Shown here one piece after another: positions 1 through 5,679 of a stretch of DNA of 44,054 bases. The notes below the pieces were generated by a model, which was given only the letters and a program-made list of their open reading frames with translations, did no database searches and was not told the DNA's origin. The DNA lies in the NCBI GenBank assembly GCA_001771065.1, contig MESQ01000083.1, positions 1 to 44,054 of the forward strand. Reading direction: 5' to 3'. The translations under genes were made by a program, and so were the position numbers. The stretch comes from Burkholderiales bacterium RIFOXYD12_FULL_59_19 (lineage in GTDB: Bacteria; Pseudomonadota; Gammaproteobacteria; Burkholderiales; Burkholderiaceae_C). Position 1 is the first letter of the stretch. The number at the start of each line of letters is the position of its first letter.

Positions 1-63
1 ATGGGTTGGGGCGGCAGCCTCATACTGTCAAAGGCCCAGAAATCGGCAGCCACCCCAACCCAT
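1..63. repeat. Inverted repeat (18-bp arms)
   Basis: Bases 1-18 and 46-63 are reverse complements except for two positions, separated by a 27-base loop. The left arm runs into GGCAGCCTCATA, the same 12 bases that form the outer end of the fold-back element at 31014-31035. It may be an end of a mobile element or a REP-like palindrome cut by the window edge. Confidence 0.45.
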
Positions 64-152
64 CCCCCGCTGGCGAGCGCTGGTTGAAATCGAACGAGGG
101 GAGATCAGAAAGTGCAAATTCAAGCGGCAGCGCGGGTGACTCTGTTGAAGTG

Positions 153-186
153 GGAGCGGTCATTCGAAAAGCGCTCCATATTTTTT
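153..186 (+). terminator. Possible rho-independent terminator
   Basis: GGAGCG at 153-158 pairs with CGCTCC at 172-177, and the right arm is followed by ATATTTTTT. This fits a weak intrinsic terminator on the + strand for a gene that would lie left of the window. The stem is only six base pairs and the loop is long, so it could be chance. Confidence 0.35.
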
Positions 187-398
187 GCCAGCTTGATTGA
201 AGCCTAGAATCGCCCAAAGCAATCTGCGGGGTTTGTCGGAATTTTTATACCCATATGGAAATTAAAAGAGTCGATGAAATTAAGACTACAAGTCATTCTC
301 ATGGGGAATTTATGGCCAGTTTATCCGGCAGTGCCTAGATTTTCTCGCATGTTTTACGGTATTAATTACGTTTAAATATTAATCATCAAGGAGAGCAA

Positions 399-707
399 AT
401 TAACACTGAGCACGAAAAGTTAGACGGTGATATTGAAATCTCCTCTGAATTAAAGTTGCACGGAATGATTACTGGTAATGTCATAGTTAAAAACGGCGGC
501 GTTTTACATCTACATGGTATAGCATCGAAAAATCTGATTATAGAACCTGGTGGCATCGCAAATATTTCAAGCATGGTCTCTGGTGATGTAATTAACAAAG
601 GTGGTGAGCTTGATATATCTGGCACTATCGTCGGTCAACTAGTAAAAGAGGCTGGCATTACAAATGTTCAGCCAAATTCTGCAATTGGTTCTGGTGGCCA
701 AGTCTAA
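399..707 (+). CDS. Bactofilin-like small beta-helix protein
   Basis: The product is built of about four repeats of 17-19 residues (GMITGNVIVKNGG, GIASKNLIIEPGG, MVSGDVINKGG, TIVGQLVKEAG). These are glycine turns alternating with short hydrophobic strands, as in the right-handed beta-helix of bactofilins (polymer-forming cytoskeletal proteins). The repeat pattern already begins upstream of the TTG at 456 (DGDIEISSELKLHG), so that TTG is unlikely to be the start. The frame is open back to 366 and contains no ATG, GTG or TTG before 456. A good Shine-Dalgarno, AAGGAG at 388-393, sits 5 bases before an ATT at 399, which I take as a tentative start giving 102 residues. Bactofilins are usually longer. 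The gene is AT-rich, unlike the backbone, and is followed by a membrane-protein gene on the same strand. Function unknown; filament formation is inference. Confidence 0.55.
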   Translation: MNTEHEKLDGDIEISSELKLHGMITGNVIVKNGGVLHLHGIASKNLIIEPGGIANISSMVSGDVINKGGELDISGTIVGQLVKEAGITNVQPNSAIGSGGQV

Positions 708-793
708 ATCTGCGCTTAAGTGCAGGATTACGCAAAAGCACGCAACCTCTTAGCTTCATGTTACATGCATAGTTCGTACCATAGGGAATTTGA

Positions 794-1864
794 ATGAAGG
801 TTCTTTTTGAAACCAATCAGAGTAAAACTGTTCTTGCCAAATTCAAGCACAAGATTGATGGGCTTGTGCCTTCTGACGATTTTGAAAAGCAAAGAAATAG
901 CCTGATTCGATTAGTTGTCAGCGCAATGGAAAATAGACCAGAGGAATGGGACAAGCTTTGCCAAATAAATACCAAGTGGATAGGTGACCAGTTTATAAAT
1001 AGACTTTCCGATGAAGAAAAGAAGCTCTCCAAAGAGAGGCTCGATGATATTTGCTCGATGTGTTTTAGGTTTCTATTTGAGCTATATTTGTCGATAAAAA
1101 ATGATCTTTCTATGGAGTTTGAAGCAGCAAGACGCTTTGTATTTAAAAATGTTGATTCCTTTGAGAGTGATGCTAAAGAACAGATTGAATATGCTATTCG
1201 TGATATGCCAATCAACATATTAAAATCTATTGCCAATAGTGATTCAATAGAAAGCATTAAAGACTTCAACGCTGTTTCATCTAAAGCCGAAATGCTAAAA
1301 AATGAGTGGGAAAAAGACCTTTTAGCAAGAGAAGAAAGAGTGAATAAACTCAAAGATTCCTTATCAAAATATGAAAATGGTTTCAATTTTGTGGGTTTGT
1401 ACCAAGGGTTCGATGATCTCGCCAAAGTGAAATCTGTCGAACGCAATAACATACTATTTTGGCTCAAAGTCCTGTCAGTTCTTGTGGTTTTTCCAGTGTT
1501 GGCAGAACTAGTCATTATTTATAAAAATATCGACAATATTTCTGCAATTAAAGATGGGTTAATTGTCTCCATTTTCCCAAGTCTATCTCTCGTAGCCATC
1601 GTCATCTATTACTTCAGAGTTCTGCTTTTCAACTATAAATCAGTAAAGTCTCAACTACTGCAAATTGATCTACGAAAAACACTGTGTAGATTCATTCAGC
1701 ATTATTCAGAATATTCTAGCGCAATTAAAAAACAAGATTCTGAATCTTTGGCAAAATTCGAAAACATTATTTTTTCTGGATTAGTAACGGAAGATGGAAA
1801 CCTGCCATCAACTTACGATGGCGTAGAGCAAATCGCAAAATTAATAAAGTCAGTCAAGTCATGA
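794..1864 (+). CDS. Coiled-coil membrane protein, unknown function
   Basis: I do not recognise this 356-residue protein with certainty. Its N-terminal two-thirds is charged and helical, with a likely coiled coil near residues 165-195. Two hydrophobic segments follow (about 220-242 and 255-277). A soluble C-terminal tail contains the segment FENIIFSGLVTEDGNLPS. The predicted layout is a membrane hairpin with both ends in the cytoplasm. The ATG at 794 is preceded by AGGGAA. Base composition is strongly AT-rich compared with recO and all genes to its right, suggesting horizontal acquisition together with the bactofilin-like gene 86 bp upstream. Such layouts occur in accessory and defence islands, but no function can be assigned from sequence alone. 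Confidence 0.75.
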   Translation: MKVLFETNQSKTVLAKFKHKIDGLVPSDDFEKQRNSLIRLVVSAMENRPEEWDKLCQINTKWIGDQFINRLSDEEKKLSKERLDDICSMCFRFLFELYLSIKNDLSMEFEAARRFVFKNVDSFESDAKEQIEYAIRDMPINILKSIANSDSIESIKDFNAVSSKAEMLKNEWEKDLLAREERVNKLKDSLSKYENGFNFVGLYQGFDDLAKVKSVERNNILFWLKVLSVLVVFPVLAELVIIYKNIDNISAIKDGLIVSIFPSLSLVAIVIYYFRVLLFNYKSVKSQLLQIDLRKTLCRFIQHYSEYSSAIKKQDSESLAKFENIIFSGLVTEDGNLPSTYDGVEQIAKLIKSVKS

Positions 1865-2021
1865 AGAGGTATGTAACAAGGTTGTCAACACGGAGTGCCA
1901 AACCGCTGCGGACCTTGTCAACCGATTACAACGGAGTTGAGCGACTGGTATCGGGTAATTTACAGGTCGGCTTTTGGTCTTAATCGGTTCTCCAAACCCC
2001 AATGATGATCAATTCTTATTG

Positions 2022-2771
2022 ATGGCCACCAAGCGCATTTCTGACGAACCCGCCTTTGTGCTGCACCGCTATGACTGGAGCGAGACCAGCCTGATCCTGG
2101 AAGTGTTCACCCGCCACCACGGTCGTATGGCGTTGGTGGCCAAAGGTGTCAAGCGTCCAAGCTCCAGCTTTCGTCCCATTTTGCTGCCGCTGCAGCCGCT
2201 GCACCTGGCTTTTGGTGGCGAGGCTGAAATCAAAACCCTCAAAGCCGCCGAATGGCAGGGCGGCCACGTCATGCCCACCGGTGACGCGCTGATGTCGGGC
2301 TATTACCTCAATGAGTTGCTGATGCTGCTGCTGGCGCGTGAAGACCCGCACCCGGTGTTGTTTGATGTTTATGCGACCGTGGTGCAGATCATTGCCAGCG
2401 AGCACGGCGAGGTGCTCGAAGCCGCCCTGCGTGCTTTCGAGCTGTTGTTGCTGCGTGAAATTGGCCTGTTACCCCTGCTGGATGCCCAGACCATGACGCT
2501 GCTGGCACTGCACCCGGATGAACATTACAGCTTGGTGCCCGAAGGTGGCTTGCGTCAGGCCAGCGCCACTGACCGCAGCAGCTTGAGTGGTGCCCAGTGG
2601 ACGGCGCTGCAACAGGCCCTGGGCGAGCAGGTGCCGCTGACCACCGTGCTGCGCGCCTGTGCTGAAGTGGCCAGCGCGCTCAAACCCCAATTGCGCACCC
2701 TGCTCAATTACCATTGCGGGGTGCCCACCCTGCGCACCCGGCAAATGATGATCGACCTGCAAAGCTTATGA
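2022..2771 (+). CDS. recO: DNA repair protein RecO
   Basis: RecO loads RecA onto SSB-coated single-stranded DNA in the RecFOR pathway. The N-terminal OB-fold is recognisable (residues 1-80: [29 protein letters not shown], then [11 protein letters not shown]), followed by the helical C-terminal domain. The ATG at 2022 gives 249 residues and the usual betaproteobacterial start [11 protein letters not shown]; an upstream in-frame TTG-type start at 1974 would add an unconserved tail. The stop overlaps the pdxJ start (ATGA). In related genomes recO usually follows era; here the AT-rich cassette occupies that place. The zinc-cysteine cluster seen in some RecO proteins is not evident. Confidence 0.95.
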   Translation: MATKRISDEPAFVLHRYDWSETSLILEVFTRHHGRMALVAKGVKRPSSSFRPILLPLQPLHLAFGGEAEIKTLKAAEWQGGHVMPTGDALMSGYYLNELLMLLLAREDPHPVLFDVYATVVQIIASEHGEVLEAALRAFELLLLREIGLLPLLDAQTMTLLALHPDEHYSLVPEGGLRQASATDRSSLSGAQWTALQQALGEQVPLTTVLRACAEVASALKPQLRTLLNYHCGVPTLRTRQMMIDLQSL

Positions 2772-3526
2772 ACACTACTTCCTTGTCCGTTAACCTCAAC
2801 AAAGTCGCGCTGGTGCGCAACACCCGCCACCTGGGCATCCCCAGTGTCACGCGTGCGGCCACGCTGTGCCTGCAAGCGGGTGCCAACGGCATCACCGTGC
2901 ACCCGCGCCCGGATGAGCGCCACATTCGGGCCAGCGATGTGCCCGAGCTGGCCAAGTTGCTCAAGGACTGGCCTGACCGCGAGTTCAACATTGAAGGCAA
3001 TCCGCTGCACAACCTGATGGACGTAGTGGGATCGCTTGTGGCGCAGCAGCTGCCGGTGCACCAGGTGACGTTTGTGCCCGACACCGAGGGCCAGTTCACC
3101 AGCGACCATGGCTGGATTTTTCCGGCTGACGCTGCAGTGCTGAAGCCCTTGATCGACCAGGCCCACGCCTGGGGCCTGCGCGTGAGCCTGTTCATGGATG
3201 CCGATGCGTCTGCCATGGCCGCTGCCAAAGCGGTGGGTGCGGACCGCGTTGAGCTCTACACCGAACCCTATGCCGCCGCCTGGGGCACGCCCGATCAGGT
3301 GGCGCAACTGGCGCGTTTTGCTAAAGCCTCTCAGGCTGCGCTGGACGTCGGCCTGGGCGTGAACGCCGGCCACGACCTGAACCGTGACAACCTGACTGCC
3401 TTTATTGCCCAGGTGCCGGGCGTGAGCGAGGTCTCCATTGGCCACGCGCTGATCTCTGATGCGCTGGAGCTGGGCTACAGCGCCACCATCAAGGACTACC
3501 TGCGCTGCATTCTTGATGCCGCATGA
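2768..3526 (+). CDS. pdxJ: Pyridoxine 5'-phosphate synthase PdxJ
   Basis: PdxJ condenses 1-deoxyxylulose 5-phosphate with 3-amino-2-oxopropyl phosphate to pyridoxine 5'-phosphate, the last ring-closing step of de novo vitamin B6 synthesis. The TIM-barrel family signatures are clear: [14 protein letters not shown] at the N terminus, [17 protein letters not shown] near residue 40, and EFNIEGNP near residue 75. [14 protein letters not shown] and the phosphate-binding [16 protein letters not shown] follow near the end. The ATG at 2768 overlaps the recO stop and gives 252 residues, close to the family's usual length. It is translationally coupled at both ends with recO and acpS. Confidence 0.96.
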   Translation: MNTTSLSVNLNKVALVRNTRHLGIPSVTRAATLCLQAGANGITVHPRPDERHIRASDVPELAKLLKDWPDREFNIEGNPLHNLMDVVGSLVAQQLPVHQVTFVPDTEGQFTSDHGWIFPADAAVLKPLIDQAHAWGLRVSLFMDADASAMAAAKAVGADRVELYTEPYAAAWGTPDQVAQLARFAKASQAALDVGLGVNAGHDLNRDNLTAFIAQVPGVSEVSIGHALISDALELGYSATIKDYLRCILDAA

Positions 3527-3918
3527 TCTACGGCATTGGCACCGATATTTGTGACGTCCGTCGCATCCAGGCCAGCCTGGCGCGCCACGGCGAACGTTTT
3601 GCGCAAAAAATCCTCAGTGAGGTTGAACTGGCTACCTGGCGTGCGCGCAGCCAGCGTTGGCCCGAGCGCGGTGTGCGCTACCTGGCCACGCGTTTCAGCG
3701 CAAAGGAAGCCTTCAGCAAAGCCATCGGGCTCGGCATGCGTATGCCCATGAGCTGGCGCCTGTGCGAGGTGGGCAAGCTGCCCAGCGGCCAGCCCCATAT
3801 CGTGTTGCACGGCGAACTCAAAACCTGGTTTGAGGCCAAGGGCCTGAGCGCCCACATCAGCGTGACCGACGAGACCGACTACGTAGCGAGTTTTTGTGTG
3901 GTGGAAGTTGCGTGTTGA
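3523..3918 (+). CDS. acpS: Holo-[acyl-carrier-protein] synthase AcpS
   Basis: AcpS transfers 4'-phosphopantetheine from CoA to the serine of acyl carrier protein. Signature motifs are [12 protein letters not shown] with the Mg-binding Asp at residue 8, and [13 protein letters not shown] with the second metal-binding Glu. [17 protein letters not shown] forms the C-terminal strand. The ATG overlaps the pdxJ stop (ATGA). The final residues (about VEVAC) appear to be encoded by incoming DNA, because the reading frame runs directly into the truncated methyltransferase that starts at or before 3917. The core enzyme is complete, so it is probably functional. Downstream, the usual neighbour nagZ is displaced by 6.5 kb. 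Confidence 0.95.
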   Translation: MIYGIGTDICDVRRIQASLARHGERFAQKILSEVELATWRARSQRWPERGVRYLATRFSAKEAFSKAIGLGMRMPMSWRLCEVGKLPSGQPHIVLHGELKTWFEAKGLSAHISVTDETDYVASFCVVEVAC

Positions 3919-5011
3919 TTACGCGACACAGAAACCAGAAAAATTGCTTGAGCGGATTATTGAGTCATCCTGCCCACCATCTGGCATTGTTGCCGACTTC
4001 AATGGTGGTTCAGGAACAACCGCCGCAGCAGCCGAAAAACTAGGCCGCCGCTGGATCACCACCGACCTCGGCAAACCCGCCTGCATGATCATGCGCAAGC
4101 GGCTGATCGACCAGGACGCCAAGCCGTTTCTGTACCAGGCCATCGGCGACTACCAGGTGGAAGCGGCCAAGGCCATGCTGGGGCGCGACTTTCGTATTGG
4201 TGACCTGTCGCAAATCGTGCTGTCACTGTACGGTGCGCTGCCGCTGCCACCCGACGTCAACCCGCAGCGCAACCTGGGCCAGATCGCTGGCATCGCGTTT
4301 GGGGCAGGCAAGAGCAGCAAGACGCTGGTGCTGGCCGATTCGCCCAACAAACTCACCGGCGCGGCTACGCTCAAGAAAGCGATTGCGCAGCGCGACAACC
4401 TGATGGGCGGCTGGGACCGGGTGGTGGTGCTGGGCTGGAACTTCGAGCCCTCGATTGGTGAAACCATCACCGCGCTGAACGACAACCGTCTCGAAGTGCT
4501 GGTGATTCCGCCCGACCTGATGGACCGGCTGAAGAAAAAAGGCGGCATCGACAAGCTGCGCGGGCAGGTGCGGTTTTCTTCGCTGCAATACCTGACGATT
4601 CACCCGATTGAGCGCAGCCCTTCGACAGGCTCAGGGCGAACGGGGTCGGCAGAGTCAGTGGATGGCGGGCAGGAAACGCTTACCGTCAAACTCAAAAACT
4701 ACGTGCTGCTGTCGCCCGAGGCGATCAACCTGGACGATGCCAACCGCATCAAGCTGCAAGCCGTCATCAACCAGGAGCCACTGGCGCTGATCGAATACTG
4801 GGCGGTGGACCCGGATTACGACGGCAAGGTGTTCCGCTCGGTCTGGCAAGACTACCGGGGCAACACCGCGAACGACGCCGATGCGCTGCGTGTGGTGACG
4901 CAGGCGGTGGTGACAACTTCCGCAAAAGCCGGTCCGCGTAAGGTGTGCGTGCGGGTGGTGGATGTGTTTGGCTTTGAGGCCGAAGTGATTGTGACGGTGG
5001 GTGTGGTGTGA
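3896..5011 (+). pseudogene. 5'-truncated type III-like DNA methyltransferase (mod)
   Basis: The frame encodes the C-terminal part of a beta-class adenine methyltransferase of the kind paired with Res subunits. It begins with [15 protein letters not shown] and continues into motif I ([11 protein letters not shown]) and [10 protein letters not shown], followed by a long C-terminal domain. The N-terminal half carrying the catalytic DPPY motif and most of the target recognition domain is absent. The homology starts where acpS ends, and the nominal GTG at 3896 lies inside acpS in another frame. A 30-base dispersed repeat at 4616-4645 is inserted in frame (read as [11 protein letters not shown]). 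The next genes are higBA on the opposite strand and the partner res gene. Without motif IV the product cannot methylate DNA. Confidence 0.8.
4616..4645. repeat. Dispersed repeat inside mod remnant
   Basis: The segment contains CTTCGACAGGCTCAGGGCGA followed by ACGG, which I recognise from memory as a short repeat scattered through many proteobacterial genomes (not checked here). It lies in frame within the methyltransferase remnant and is read as [11 protein letters not shown], which interrupts an otherwise protein-like sequence. A partial copy, GCTCAGGGCGAACGG, occurs at 11517-11531. Confidence 0.6.
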
Positions 5012-5030
5012 GGTGTTGACCGGAATGGGC

Positions 5031-5333
5031 TCAAGCCGCAACCAGTTCCCGCACTGCCTGCAGACTGTCTTTAAGTGTCTCCTGCGCCACTTTCAAATCA
5101 TAAGCAGTCTGCAAGTTCAGCCAATACTGCGGCGACTGACCCAACGCACGACCCAAGCGCAACGCCAGTTCGGCAGTGACAGGGCGGTCACCTCTGAGCA
5201 GGTGCGAAACGCGCATGGGCGATACGCCGATGACCTCGGCAAAAGCAGTTTGAGTCAGTCCCATATCCTCCAGTGTTTCGCGCAGGAAGTCGCCGGGATG
5301 GATGGCAGGCATGCCGTTGACAGGGGTTTTCAT
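5031..5333 (-). CDS. higA: HigA-type antitoxin
   Basis: This 100-residue helix-turn-helix protein of the XRE/HigA family neutralises the HigB toxin and represses its own promoter. The HigA signature HPGDFLRETLEDMGLTQTAFAEVIGVSPMRVSHLLRG covers residues 12-47, and PVTAELALRLGRALGQSPQYWLNLQ follows. The ATG at 5333 is preceded by GAGGAAA, a good ribosome site. A later Met (MPAIHPGDF) is a possible alternative. It lies 12 bases downstream of higB, toxin first, as is usual for higBA, and converges with the mod remnant. Confidence 0.92.
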   Translation of the reverse strand: MKTPVNGMPAIHPGDFLRETLEDMGLTQTAFAEVIGVSPMRVSHLLRGDRPVTAELALRLGRALGQSPQYWLNLQTAYDLKVAQETLKDSLQAVRELVAA

Positions 5334-5345
5334 GGTGCTATTTCC

Positions 5346-5627
5346 TCAGTGGTAATCAATGATTTCAACGTCTGTGGCGTTGCCTCGCTCAAATCGGAAA
5401 CACACACGCCAACGGTCATTGATGCGGATGCTCCATTTGCCTACCAGATCACCCGACAAGGACTCCAGCCGGTTGGATGGCGGCTGGCGCATGTCTTCAA
5501 GCTGCGTTGCGGCGTCAAGCTGTGTCAGTCGCATGACGGCGCGGCGCAAGATGTCAGGAGGCAAACGACGCGACTTGCCCGTGACAAAGAGTCGCTCGGT
5601 TTCCGGGTTGGCAAAGTTTTCAATCAC
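5346..5627 (-). CDS. higB: HigB-type toxin (RelE superfamily)
   Basis: The 93-residue product is a ribosome-dependent mRNA interferase of the HigB branch. It starts MIENFANPETERLFVTGKSRRLP and ends with the conserved core RLESLSGDLVGKWSIRINDRWRVCFRF, then DVEIIDYH. The family begins at this point (compare MIKSF...LFxTG), so I choose the GTG at 5627 and not an upstream ATG that would add about 36 unconserved residues. A TATAAT at 5639-5634 on the same strand places the expected transcription start at or next to this GTG, so the mRNA is probably leaderless. The pair sits between the mod remnant and res, on the opposite strand. Confidence 0.9.
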   Translation of the reverse strand: MIENFANPETERLFVTGKSRRLPPDILRRAVMRLTQLDAATQLEDMRQPPSNRLESLSGDLVGKWSIRINDRWRVCFRFERGNATDVEIIDYH

Positions 5628-5633
5628 AACCAA

Positions 5634-5663
5634 ATTATAAACATTTTGTTTATCAGCCAACAA
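5634..5663 (-). promoter_or_regulatory. higBA promoter with palindromic operator
   Basis: On the minus strand TTGTTG (5663-5658) and TATAAT (5639-5634) are 18 bases apart. A perfect interrupted palindrome, ATAAACA-TTT-TGTTTAT at 5637-5653, overlaps the -10 box and the spacer, which is the expected place for HigA autorepression. The same DNA lies 26 bases upstream of the res start codon, so HigA binding could also affect res. Assignment to HigA is inference from position. Confidence 0.65.
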
Positions 5664-5679
5664 ATTCAGGGGCAACAAT

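Larger units (their letters stand above)
1..398. other. Gene-free stretch at window start
   Basis: No convincing protein gene is visible here. The only open frames on either strand are short and lack a recognisable product. A 27-codon ATG frame at 255-338 is too short to call. The stretch holds an inverted repeat at 1-63 and a terminator-like hairpin at 153-186. From about 240 onward the base composition becomes clearly AT-rich, marking the edge of the cassette that continues to about 1870. Confidence 0.5.

Noticed and set aside
20..217. 65-codon minus-strand frame at window start
   Set aside because: It spans the inverted repeat and the terminator-like hairpin and has no ribosome site or recognisable sequence.
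1881..1945. Possible integron attC site after the AT-rich cassette
   Set aside because: A GTTGAGC and two TTGTCAAC repeats are present, but the paired R and L boxes of attC do not line up, and no integrase or second site is seen.
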